From positions 1 to 9,540 of the forward strand of contig RGBY01000086.1 in assembly GCA_009919445.1 (NCBI GenBank): 9,540 nt of DNA, read 5' to 3'. The translations under genes were made by a program, and so were the position numbers. Below the pieces are notes generated by a model. It worked only from the letters and a program-made list of their open reading frames with translations, was not told the origin of the DNA and ran no database searches. Position 1 is the stretch's first letter. Every line of letters begins with the position of its first letter. The DNA is from Planctomycetia bacterium. Its GTDB lineage: Bacteria; Planctomycetota; Planctomycetia; Pirellulales; UBA1268. Positions 1 to 6,555 of the stretch are shown here, piece after piece.

Positions 1-734
1 CGCCAGATTGATTCCCAAAGGTCACAGACCAGCAGGTGGCTTCTTGGCTGCGCATCAGTCGCGACAAGGAGTTTGATGGCCTCTGCTGCCTGAACCCCGC
101 CGACCACCATGACGGCAGGACCGATGACGCCAGCGGTATCGCAGGTGGGGAGGCTTCCCGGCGGCGGTGGTTCTGGGGTCAGGCAGCGGAGGCAGGCGGT
201 GCGTCCGGGAACGACGGCCATTACTCGTCCCTCAGCACCGATGACTCCACCGTAGACCCAGGGGATATTTTCTCGGCAAGAAAAATCGTTGATCAAGAAG
301 CGTGTTTCAAAGTTATCGGTGCCATCAATGAGAAGCGTCGCTCCAGCCAGAAGGTCGAGGGCGTTGCGGGCAGTGAGATCAGCGACCCGTGGCATGATTT
401 CCAGTTGGCTATCAATTTCTCGGAGCCGGCGGGCCGCCACCTCGGCTTTGGGAATGCCGGCCCTCACATCAGCTTCGGTAAATAAGAGTTGCCGAGGCAG
501 GTTGCTCCATTCGGGGACATCCCTGTCAATAATGGTCAGCCTGCCAACCCCAGCCCGGGCAAGCGCCGTGGCCGTGACGCTGCCAAGTGCCCCACAGCCA
601 ACAATCGCCACATGCGAGTCGGCTAGTTTTTCCTGGCCTGCTGGGCCTAGCGGTTGATAGCGAACCTGACGACAGAAGCGGTTCTGGGATGAGGACTGTG
701 ATGCGAACTGGGATGAGGAATTGATGCCGGACAT
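1..734 (-). CDS. ThiF/MoeB/HesA-family E1-like adenylyltransferase (C-terminus beyond window)
   Basis: I translated this myself; 244 codons are visible and the gene runs off the left edge. E1-like enzymes of this family use ATP to adenylate the C-terminal glycine of a ubiquitin-fold sulfur carrier (MoaD, ThiS or similar) in the cytoplasm. Visible motifs are: an N-terminal RFCRQ segment (19-23) fitting the arginine-finger region; the nucleotide-binding loop GCGALGS (46-52); the acidic IIDRD strand end (68-72); NLPRQ (78-82); Lys96; DGTDN (137-141); one CxxC zinc half-site (Cys181, Cys184); and Cys198 in CDTAGVIGP, at the place of the family's candidate thioester cysteine. The second CxxC and any rhodanese domain would lie outside the window. 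The ATG at 734 is the only sensible start, because an in-frame TGA lies four codons upstream; the SD is weak. It follows the GH2-like gene by 42 nt on the same strand. No sulfur-carrier gene is visible, so MoeB, ThiF and a specialised E1 cannot be told apart. Confidence 0.9.
   Translation of the reverse strand, partial: MSGINSSSQFASQSSSQNRFCRQVRYQPLGPAGQEKLADSHVAIVGCGALGSVTATALARAGVGRLTIIDRDVPEWSNLPRQLLFTEADVRAGIPKAEVAARRLREIDSQLEIMPRVADLTARNALDLLAGATLLIDGTDNFETRFLINDFSCRENIPWVYGGVIGAEGRVMAVVPGRTACLRCLTPEPPPPGSLPTCDTAGVIGPAVMVVGGVQAAEAIKLLVATDAQPRSHLLVCDLWESIW
684..719. repeat. 12-nt tandem microrepeat inside the E1-like gene
   Basis: Three consecutive 12-nt units encode SSSQ, FASQ and SSSQ in the N-terminal extension of the ThiF-like protein. 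The outer two copies (684-695 and 708-719) are identical, CTGGGATGAGGA on the plus strand, and the middle copy has diverged. The repeat precedes the conserved fold and looks like replication slippage in a flexible, Ser/Gln-rich tail. Confidence 0.75.
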
Positions 735-776
735 AGCCTCAGATCATATCACCCTTCAGTCGATCGACCCCGTCGT

Positions 777-1823
777 TCATTCCCGGGATACTCCGCCGAC
801 CAGAAACCCGGCCCAGTCCCAATCGTGAGGTGGGCCGTCGCCGGTCATCCGCCAGGTGGCGAGGCGTGCCTGAAACTGATCGCAGGCCGGCCTGTCGACG
901 TGGCTGCTGACACTCCAGGCAATGGCTGGTGGGCCGAGTGGCCGTCTCCACTCTTCAGCCGGGACGCCCTCGGGGGGAAGCCTGACGAGGTGGACGTCAA
1001 TTCCTGGGCTGGGTGCAGTGGGTGGCTGAGAGCCAGTAACCTGTGCCGCCAGTAACAGCGTGCCGGCGGGTGGCTTGCAGGAGGCAGCCGCAGTTAGCAG
1101 TTCCACCGGCAGGACCACCATGACCACTGCTGGGTGGCGAGTCAGCGCCAGGATCGTCGACCGGACGAGCGTCACCGGGGTCGCCGGGTCGAGGCAGATC
1201 AGCAGAGGCTGGCCATGCCGGTCGGCTTCTTCGAGAAACTGCTGCCATGAAGGAGCTGTCGAAGACGCAGTGGCCAAACCGTCAGGTCCCAGGCTGATGA
1301 CCTGGGCCATTCCGCGGTGGCCGGCAGGTTCCTGCTCACGCTGCGGCATCGCCGCCAACCCGCTGCTGTCGCAGCCGCGAAGCACCCACCGACGCCCTTC
1401 GAGCCAGAGGGAATGGCCACGAACGCCAAAGCGTCGCAGGCCAACGGTTGTATTAAGACGAGCAATGGCTCCATCTTCAGCGATTAGTTCCCCTCGGATC
1501 CGGTAGAGCATCGGGACCTCCGGCGTCCAGTAGGCTGGCTCAGTCAGGATGACCGTGCCAGTGACTTGGGGCGTGCCATCAGCCGTCTGCTTGGAGACCG
1601 TTCTGATCGGGAGCCGTACGGGAAGAGTTGTTGCCCGGGTCGACTCTGGTCCGGTGAGCGTGGCAGCCAATGAGAGCCTCGTCCCCGCAGGGATGGCCAT
1701 CGGCAGGACGATCGTGAGAAAAACCTCGGCCCGCAGGTCATCAGCCCGGCCCAGTTGCAGGTTCACGTCGGCTTCGGGCAGGGTGGCCGAGAGGAGGTTG
1801 TTGGGAGGCTGATCAGCTGGCAC
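777..1823 (-). CDS. Degenerate glycoside hydrolase family 2-like protein (probable pseudo-enzyme)
   Basis: 348 aa with a GTG start. It resembles GH2 beta-glucuronidase/beta-galactosidase from the central beta-sandwich into the TIM barrel. Residues about 17-133 fit the Ig-like sandwich, ending in YWTPEVPMLYRIRGEL (98-113) and VGLRRFGVRG (127-136), like the GH2 'W-P-P-LY' and 'G-R' signatures. LEGRRWVLRGCD (141-152) matches the barrel entry 'NGKP..LRGVN'. FLEEADRHGQPLLI (196-209) matches the 'D-ADE-GL-V' strand. RHPAVVMVVLPVE (229-241) matches 'NHPSV-MW--NE': Glu241 sits at the acid/base position, but the Asn before it is Val. The expected nucleophile strand (PPAIAWSVS, 298-306) has no Glu; Ser304 seems to take its place. 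The N-terminal sugar-binding domain is absent, and no signal peptide is visible. The start overlaps the upstream ligase stop (GTGCCAGCTGA), with AGGGAG 7 nt before the GTG, suggesting translational coupling. Fold assignment is by motif memory; I infer no or altered hydrolase activity. Confidence 0.72.
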   Translation of the reverse strand: MPADQPPNNLLSATLPEADVNLQLGRADDLRAEVFLTIVLPMAIPAGTRLSLAATLTGPESTRATTLPVRLPIRTVSKQTADGTPQVTGTVILTEPAYWTPEVPMLYRIRGELIAEDGAIARLNTTVGLRRFGVRGHSLWLEGRRWVLRGCDSSGLAAMPQREQEPAGHRGMAQVISLGPDGLATASSTAPSWQQFLEEADRHGQPLLICLDPATPVTLVRSTILALTRHPAVVMVVLPVELLTAAASCKPPAGTLLLAAQVTGSQPPTAPSPGIDVHLVRLPPEGVPAEEWRRPLGPPAIAWSVSSHVDRPACDQFQARLATWRMTGDGPPHDWDWAGFLVGGVSRE

Positions 1824-3450
1824 CGAAACGCTCCCTGGCGATTTCGTTCAGCTGACGAAGGTCGAGTTTTCCTGATCCCAGCAGGGGGAGCTGATCAATC
1901 ATTGAAAAACTATCCACTGCAGGAATCCACAAGTTGGGAAGCCCGCGGTCGGCCAGCTGGCGACAGACGAACGAAATATCGGGGATCTCCTGCACATGCA
2001 AAACCACCAGTCGTTCACCCTTTGTCGGATGCGGTACGGCGGTCACGACTGCCACTAATTCACCATCGGCTGCCCCCAACGCATCATTGACCGCTGCCTC
2101 GACCAGCATGTGAGGCACCATTTCCCCGCCGATCTTGGAAAACCGGCTCTGTCGTCCGGTGATGGTGATAAACCCGTCGCTGTCGAGGCGAGCAATATCA
2201 CCGGTGCAGTACCAGCCATCTTTTATGACCTCGGCAGTAAGATCTGGGCGATCGAGGTAGCCCTGCATCACATTGGGGCCGCGGATCCAGAGCAGGCCTT
2301 CCTTGCCAAGGGGGAGTTCCTCGTTCCCTTCCCGGTCGGTTACCCGGGCCCGACAGCCAAGAATCGGCTTGCCCACAGTTCCCTCGCGGGCATCGGCCGG
2401 TCGACCGGGAACATGTCGTGATGGTGGGACATTGGCTGCTACCAGTGGTGAGAGTTCGGTGGCGCCGTAGGCCTCCCGGGGGCGGACGCCAAATTTTTTC
2501 TCAAAGGCGTCAGTCACTTCAGCAGTCAGTTTTTCAGCCGCCCCAAAGACAACCTCGAGGCTGGAAAAGTCGTCCGGGTCGGTCCGGCGGATGTAGGTTC
2601 GCAGGAATGTCGGCGTGGCCATCAAGACGGTCGCGTGAAACTCCCGGGCCAGACGACCAACGACTTTTGCATCGAGTGGATTGGTGTGATAGACGACAGC
2701 CGGTTCAAGGGTGAGCGGCACCCAGAGTGCGGTTGTGTAGCCGTAAGAATGAAAAAAAGGCAGGACCCCCAAGGCGGTGTCGGCGGGAGAGAGGTGGAGC
2801 AGGTCGGTAATCGCCCGCACGTTGCTGCCGACGTTTTCGACTGACAGAACAACGCCCTTGGGGTCACCGGTTGAGCCAGAGGTGAAAATGATCGTCAGGG
2901 CATCATTCGGACTGATGCGATTGAGCCCCAGTTGCCGTTCCAGTTGTGAAAGCGGCAAAAGGTTGGCCTCAGTCCAGGCCCGAATTTTCTGTCCCAGGCT
3001 GAGTTGCTGCCGCAGACTGGCAGCGTCAAGCATGCGGCTGACGACGTCGAGGCTGACCCGCGACAGGAAGGCGGGGCTTGAGATGACATGGTCGAGCCCC
3101 GCTCGCTCCATGCAGATATCGAGAATCGACTGGGATGCGGTGTAGTTCAGGTTCACTGCCACTCGGCCCATGAGGGCCAGGGCAGCGTTGACGATGGCGC
3201 CGCCCGCCGTTGGTGGCAGCAGGACACCGACTCGGCGTTCGTCAGGACGAAGGACCCGCTGAAGCACCAGCCGAGCCGCGAGGATTCGCGTCAGCAATTG
3301 CCGCCCCGACAGCCGAGTGCCGAGGGAATCAGCCATTTTGAGCCGCCCGCCGGCGTCCCGCAGTCCACGGAGTAGCCGCCGATGCAGGATAGCAGGCTCA
3401 TCAGAGGCCAAAGCGGCGGAAGAATGTGACAGAGTGGATTCCACGGTCAA
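1813..3450 (-). CDS. AMP-dependent acyl-[ACP]/acyl-CoA synthetase, AAS C-terminal-half type
   Basis: 545 aa, of the ANL adenylate-forming superfamily. It should activate a fatty acid with ATP and transfer it to CoA or ACP. The P-loop TSGSTGDPKG is at 190-199, YGATE at 328-332, YCTGD at 414-418, the hinge/A8 stretch GRQSRFSKIGGEMV at 432-445, and the catalytic A10 lysine is Lys528 in LLGSGKLD. The 'SRFSKIGGEMVP' hinge and the N-terminal LLPPTAGGAIVNAALALMG...NLNYTAS region (77-106) are typical of the synthetase half of Aas (acyl-ACP synthetase/lysophospholipid acyltransferase). The PlsC acyltransferase half and the transporter domain found in fused versions are absent, and length matches a stand-alone synthetase. 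The start is a TTG at 3450, with AAGGA 5 nt upstream; a GTG two codons later is the alternative. It heads the minus-strand run and is divergent from leuS. The ligase class is firm; acyl acceptor and chain length are not determined. Confidence 0.92.
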   Translation of the reverse strand: MTVESTLSHSSAALASDEPAILHRRLLRGLRDAGGRLKMADSLGTRLSGRQLLTRILAARLVLQRVLRPDERRVGVLLPPTAGGAIVNAALALMGRVAVNLNYTASQSILDICMERAGLDHVISSPAFLSRVSLDVVSRMLDAASLRQQLSLGQKIRAWTEANLLPLSQLERQLGLNRISPNDALTIIFTSGSTGDPKGVVLSVENVGSNVRAITDLLHLSPADTALGVLPFFHSYGYTTALWVPLTLEPAVVYHTNPLDAKVVGRLAREFHATVLMATPTFLRTYIRRTDPDDFSSLEVVFGAAEKLTAEVTDAFEKKFGVRPREAYGATELSPLVAANVPPSRHVPGRPADAREGTVGKPILGCRARVTDREGNEELPLGKEGLLWIRGPNVMQGYLDRPDLTAEVIKDGWYCTGDIARLDSDGFITITGRQSRFSKIGGEMVPHMLVEAAVNDALGAADGELVAVVTAVPHPTKGERLVVLHVQEIPDISFVCRQLADRGLPNLWIPAVDSFSMIDQLPLLGSGKLDLRQLNEIARERFGAS

Positions 3451-3502
3451 AACTTTCCTTGGGGACTGTCAGAGGCCAATGGGGCGAATGCCCGCCTCTC
3501 CC

Positions 3503-3514
3503 GCAGCATGCTGC
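3503..3514. promoter_or_regulatory. 12-bp perfect palindrome in the divergent intergenic region
   Basis: GCAGCATGCTGC is a perfect palindrome. It lies 6 nt upstream of the leuS -35 candidate and inside the predicted leader of the minus-strand run. Its placement would suit a dimeric regulator acting on both directions, but no regulator is visible and a chance occurrence is possible. Confidence 0.25.
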
Positions 3515-3520
3515 TGTGCG

Positions 3521-3548
3521 TTGTCGGAGCCTCAGCCCCCATTAGAAT
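3521..3548 (+). promoter_or_regulatory. Candidate sigma70 promoter for leuS
   Basis: TTGTCG (3521-3526, 4/6) and TAGAAT (3543-3548, 5/6) are separated by 16 nt. Transcription would start near 3555, about 50 nt before the ATG at 3604. This supports the 3604 start over the upstream in-frame ATG at 3508, which would lie upstream of the promoter. Confidence 0.4.
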
Positions 3549-3569
3549 CAGCGGTTTGCTGACTGACCA
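3541..3569 (-). promoter_or_regulatory. Candidate sigma70 promoter for the minus-strand three-gene run
   Basis: Read on the minus strand, TGGTCA (3569-3564, 4/6 to consensus) is followed after 17 nt by TCTAAT (3546-3541, 5/6). This would give a leader of roughly 85 nt before the TTG start at 3450. The -10 overlaps the leuS -10 candidate. It is a pattern match only. Confidence 0.35.
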
Positions 3570-3603
3570 GCCAGAACTGTCTCCGGGCCCTCTGATCGAA
3601 CCA

Positions 3604-6312
3604 ATGCCAAAATACGATCCCGCACTGATTGAACCGAAGTGGCAAGCCTGGTGGGCGGAGCATGACACGTTCCGTTCGCCGCGTTTGCCTGCTGGCCGGA
3701 AGGCCTACATTCTCGACATGTTTCCCTATCCGAGTGGTGACGGGCTGCATGTCGGCCATCCGGAAGGCTACACCGCCACCGATATTGTGAGCCGGTTTGA
3801 GCGGATGCGGGGAACCAGCGTGATCCATCCGATGGGCTTTGATGCCTTTGGGCTGCCGGCAGAAGAGCATGCGATTCGGACAGGGACGCCACCGCGGGAA
3901 AGCACGGAGCGAAACATCGCCACCTTCCGGCGGCAGTTGCAGATGTTGGGCTTTAGTTACGACTGGAGCCGTGAGATCGCCACCACCGACCCCAGCTACG
4001 TCCGCTGGACCCAGTGGATTTTTCTGGTGCTCTACGACACCTGGTTTGATCGTGAGCAGCAGCGGGGGAGGCCAATTGCCGAACTGCCGATTCCAGACGT
4101 GGTGAAAGACGCTGGCGAAGCCGCCGTTGCCGCATACCGGGATAGTCGTCGGCTTGCCTATCAGTCTGAAGCTCCTGTGAACTGGTGTCCTGCCTTGGGG
4201 ACAGTGCTGGCCAACGAAGAGGTGATCGGTGGCGTCAGCGAGCGGGGGGGGCACCCGGTTGTCCGCCTTCCGTTGCGGCAATGGATGCTACGAATCACGT
4301 CCTACGCTGATCGTCTGGAACAGGAACTTGATAGCCTCGACTGGCCTGACAGTATCAAGAAGTTGCAGCGAGACTGGATCGGTCGGAGCACGGGAGCTGA
4401 AGTTGACTTCTTCCTGCCTGCAGCGGGAGCAACAGAAGCGGCCGTTGCCGAGGCCTACGGTCAATGGAAGCAGAACCGGGCTGCAGGAGGCTATCCCGAA
4501 GAACCGCCGGGGGATGTGCTGAGGATCTACACAACTCGGCCCGATACGCTCTATGGGGTCACCTGCATGGTGATTGCTCCAGAGCATCCGCTACGAGTCC
4601 GATTGACGACTGCCGATTCGGCTGCGGCTGTGGAGGCGTACTGTGAGGCAGCCAGCCACAAGAGCGACCTCGACCGGACCGATTTGGCCCATGAAAAAAC
4701 AGGTGTTTTCACCGGATCACACTGCATCCATCCCCTGACCGGCCAGCCAGTGCCAATCTGGGTGGCGGACTATGTGCTCGCCTCCTATGGCACCGGGGCG
4801 ATCATGTCCGTGCCGGCTCACGATGATCGTGACTACGAATTTGCCAACACGTTCGGTCTGGAGATCATCACAGTCGTTGAGCCACTTGTCGGTGAGTCGA
4901 CTGCCCTCTTCTCTGGTCGGGGACGGGCTGTTGCCTCAGGGCCCTACACAGGGCTGACCACTGAGGAATTCATTCCACAAGTTGGTGCCGATCTGGAGGC
5001 AGCAGGCCTTGGTCGTCCGGCGGTGAACTACAAACTTCGAGACTGGCTGTTCAGTCGGCAGCGGTTTTGGGGAGAGCCCTTCCCCATCCTTCATGAACTC
5101 GATGACGCAGGAGAACCGACTGGTGTCATTCGGCCTCTTGAGCCTGCCGATCTGCCAGTTCCATTACCCGAACTTACCGATTTTCGGCCGGGCCAAACCC
5201 CCGACCCGCCTCTTTCTCGGGCTGGTGATGACTGGCTGTTTGTTGAACGTGATGGCAAACGGTACCGCCGTGAGACCAACACCATGCCACAGTGGGCCGG
5301 GTCGTGCTGGTATTACCTGCGGTTTCTCGACCCGACCAATGACGAACGGTTCATTGATCCAGCAATCGAGCAGGCCTGGATGCCTGTTGATCTCTATGTG
5401 GGTGGTGGTCGCTTGGTCAATCAGGGCATGATCCTTGGGGAAATGGAGTTTACCGGGTACCGAGCAGCCACCGGTGGGTGGGTGTCGGCTGGAGAACAGG
5501 GAGCGGCGGACGCCGCCATGAAGATCGCCCCTGATCAGGTTGAAAAGCAGGGCGAACACTTTGTGCTCCGTGACGCGCCGCAGGTTCGAGTTGAAAGTCG
5601 GGCCTATAAGATGTCGAAAAGTCGCGGCAACGTGGTCAATCCCGATCAGATTGTCCGTGAGTTCGGTGCCGATGCGTTGCGGCTCTATGAGATGTTCATG
5701 GGGCCTCTGGAGGCAACCAAGCCTTGGAGCACCGCTGGCGTGGGCGGGGTAAGAACTTTTCTCGACCGCTGCTGGCGGCTCGTGGTTGATGAAAACGAAG
5801 ACAGCCTCACCCTGGCGGCACAGGTTACCGATGCTGAGCCGACTGATGAGCAGCAGCGGGCCTTCCATCGCATGCTGGCCAAGGTAACGGCTGATATTGA
5901 GTCCCTGTCCTTCAATACGGCGATTGCCAAAATGATGGAGTTCGTCAATTTCGCCACGCCCCAGCAACAGCGTCCCCGCAAGATGCTCGGAGGATTTGTT
6001 ACGGTCCTGGCGGCATTCGCCCCTCACCTCGCCGAAGAACTCTGGTCTTTGCTGGGATTTGCGGCGCCAGTTTCCTTGGCGGCCTGGCCTGAGGTGGAAG
6101 CATGCTGGCTCTACGATCAGACGGTCGAAATCCCGGTGCAGATTCAGGGCAAACTCCGCGCCCGGGTGGTGGTGCCGGCTGATGCCGACGCGGCCACCAT
6201 CGAAGCAGCCGCAGCGGCTGAACCTAAGATTGCCGCCTTGCTTGCCGGAAAGCAGGTCATCAAAGTGATCGCCGTGCCGGGGCGGATGGTCAATTTTGTC
6301 GTCAAAGGCTAA
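3604..6312 (+). CDS. leuS: Leucyl-tRNA synthetase, with an apparent internal deletion in the catalytic core
   Basis: 902 aa, class I synthetase charging tRNA-Leu in the cytoplasm. HVGH (49-52) is the HIGH motif; NWCP starts at 193; the CP1 editing domain shows TTRPDT (310-315) and GTGAIMSVPAHDDRD (396-410) with the conserved editing Asp410; FSRQRFWGEPFPI precedes the second half of the core; KMSKS is at 669-673; the anticodon-binding part has APHLAEELW; the C-terminal domain ends in VPGRMVNFVVKG. I chose the ATG at 3604 because MPKYDPALIEPKWQ is the family N-terminus; the in-frame ATG at 3508 adds 32 non-homologous residues and lies upstream of the promoter candidate. No clear SD is seen. Oddity: YVGG (598-601) runs straight into GRLVNQGMILGE. 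Bacterial LeuRS has about 30 residues between, including the near-invariant EHA-x-x-HLLY-x-RF helix lining the active site. The frame is otherwise intact. The identity is certain; activity is doubtful unless the gap is an assembly artefact. Confidence 0.97.
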   Translation: MPKYDPALIEPKWQAWWAEHDTFRSPRLPAGRKAYILDMFPYPSGDGLHVGHPEGYTATDIVSRFERMRGTSVIHPMGFDAFGLPAEEHAIRTGTPPRESTERNIATFRRQLQMLGFSYDWSREIATTDPSYVRWTQWIFLVLYDTWFDREQQRGRPIAELPIPDVVKDAGEAAVAAYRDSRRLAYQSEAPVNWCPALGTVLANEEVIGGVSERGGHPVVRLPLRQWMLRITSYADRLEQELDSLDWPDSIKKLQRDWIGRSTGAEVDFFLPAAGATEAAVAEAYGQWKQNRAAGGYPEEPPGDVLRIYTTRPDTLYGVTCMVIAPEHPLRVRLTTADSAAAVEAYCEAASHKSDLDRTDLAHEKTGVFTGSHCIHPLTGQPVPIWVADYVLASYGTGAIMSVPAHDDRDYEFANTFGLEIITVVEPLVGESTALFSGRGRAVASGPYTGLTTEEFIPQVGADLEAAGLGRPAVNYKLRDWLFSRQRFWGEPFPILHELDDAGEPTGVIRPLEPADLPVPLPELTDFRPGQTPDPPLSRAGDDWLFVERDGKRYRRETNTMPQWAGSCWYYLRFLDPTNDERFIDPAIEQAWMPVDLYVGGGRLVNQGMILGEMEFTGYRAATGGWVSAGEQGAADAAMKIAPDQVEKQGEHFVLRDAPQVRVESRAYKMSKSRGNVVNPDQIVREFGADALRLYEMFMGPLEATKPWSTAGVGGVRTFLDRCWRLVVDENEDSLTLAAQVTDAEPTDEQQRAFHRMLAKVTADIESLSFNTAIAKMMEFVNFATPQQQRPRKMLGGFVTVLAAFAPHLAEELWSLLGFAAPVSLAAWPEVEACWLYDQTVEIPVQIQGKLRARVVVPADADAATIEAAAAAEPKIAALLAGKQVIKVIAVPGRMVNFVVKG

Positions 6313-6384
6313 TTCTTTTCAGCTTTTCACGGATTGGGCTGCGACAGTCACCAGGTCGAGGCGGAAGAGCCGAAGTGTCCGGCA

Positions 6385-6399
6385 CAACCGTCGCGGTTG
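6385..6399. other. Small hairpin downstream of leuS
   Basis: CAACCG-TCG-CGGTTG can form a 6-bp stem with a 3-nt loop about 72 nt after the leuS stop. No T-run follows, so it is not a standard intrinsic terminator. It is recorded because the leuS-glgC gap otherwise shows no termination signal. Confidence 0.2.
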
Positions 6400-6470
6400 G
6401 CCTTGCTTGGGCCCGCGCTCATGAAGTTTTGACAGAAGTTGATTTGGAGGAGTGGCTGGAGCGACGTAGC

Positions 6471-6512
6471 ATGAGGGTGTGGCGGTCGTGGAACAGATGC
6501 ATATCGATGTGA
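6471..6512 (+). other. Possible 13-codon leader ORF before glgC
   Basis: ATG to TGA encodes MRVWRSWNRCISM, ending 43 nt before the glgC start and directly abutting the hairpin at 6513-6534. Its GGAGGAG (6446-6452) is 18 nt away, too far for efficient initiation. There is no run of a single regulatory amino acid. Its interest comes from position and from sharing duplicated sequence with the glgC start; translation is unproven. Confidence 0.2.
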
Positions 6513-6534
6513 GATGCTGCAGGCAACCAGCATC
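6513..6534 (+). promoter_or_regulatory. Hairpin in the glgC leader
   Basis: GATGCTG (6513-6519) and CAGCATC (6528-6534) form a perfect 7-bp stem around an 8-nt loop, ending 3 nt before the AGGAGG ribosome-binding site. An alternative pairing of TCGATG (6504-6509) with CATCGA (6531-6536) uses the same right arm, so the two structures exclude each other. Neither sequesters the SD directly. Confidence 0.35.
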
Positions 6535-6537
6535 GAC

Positions 6538-6545
6538 AGGAGGAG
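6538..6545 (+). promoter_or_regulatory. Strong ribosome-binding site deciding the glgC start
   Basis: AGGAGGAG ends 10 nt before the ATG at 6556. It supports that ATG over the in-frame upstream ATG at 6514, which lies inside the hairpin and adds 14 residues that do not fit the family N-terminus. Confidence 0.7.
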
Positions 6546-6555
6546 AGTGGCTGGA

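Larger units (their letters stand above)
6446..6555 (+). repeat. Duplicated ribosome-binding/start region upstream of glgC
   Basis: GGAGGAGTGGCTGGA (6446-6460) recurs as GGAGGAGAGTGGCTGGA (6539-6555) directly before the glgC ATG; the second copy has two extra bases (AG). The resemblance continues past the start codons: ATGAGGGTG (6471-6479) after the first copy, with 10 bases inserted between, and ATGAGTGTG (6556-6564) at glgC. This looks like a diverged duplication of the initiation region. Confidence 0.6.

Noticed and set aside
759..768. 10-bp palindrome GTCGATCGAC between the GH2-like and E1-like genes
   Set aside because: It is short, lies inside an apparent operon gap and has no flanking promoter elements; easily a chance occurrence in GC-rich DNA.
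3508..3603. Upstream in-frame extension of LeuRS from the ATG at 3508
   Set aside because: The extra 32 residues do not resemble any LeuRS N-terminus, that ATG lies in a palindrome upstream of the promoter candidate, and MPKYDPALIEPKWQ at 3604 is the normal start.
3451..3603. T-box or other riboswitch leader for leuS
   Set aside because: The predicted leader is only about 50 nt, with no T-box sequence or terminator/antiterminator pair.
4244..4251. Run of eight G residues in leuS as a possible frameshift
   Set aside because: Translation through it (SERGGHPV) fits the family and the frame continues to the normal C-terminus.
3532..4281. 249-codon minus-strand open frame antisense to leuS
   Set aside because: It lies opposite the well-supported LeuRS N-terminal half; its translation is a shadow rich in Pro/Arg/His with no recognisable motif.
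5164..6027. 287-codon minus-strand open frame antisense to the leuS 3' half
   Set aside because: Same reasoning: LeuRS motifs (KMSKS and the anticodon-binding domain) are read on the plus strand here, and the antisense frame shows no domain.
6429..6434. Perfect TTGACA upstream of glgC as a sigma70 promoter
   Set aside because: No acceptable -10 hexamer occurs 15-19 nt downstream; the nearest TAGCAT is 32 nt away. A sigma54 GG-N10-GC reading of 6453-6471 also fails on spacing.
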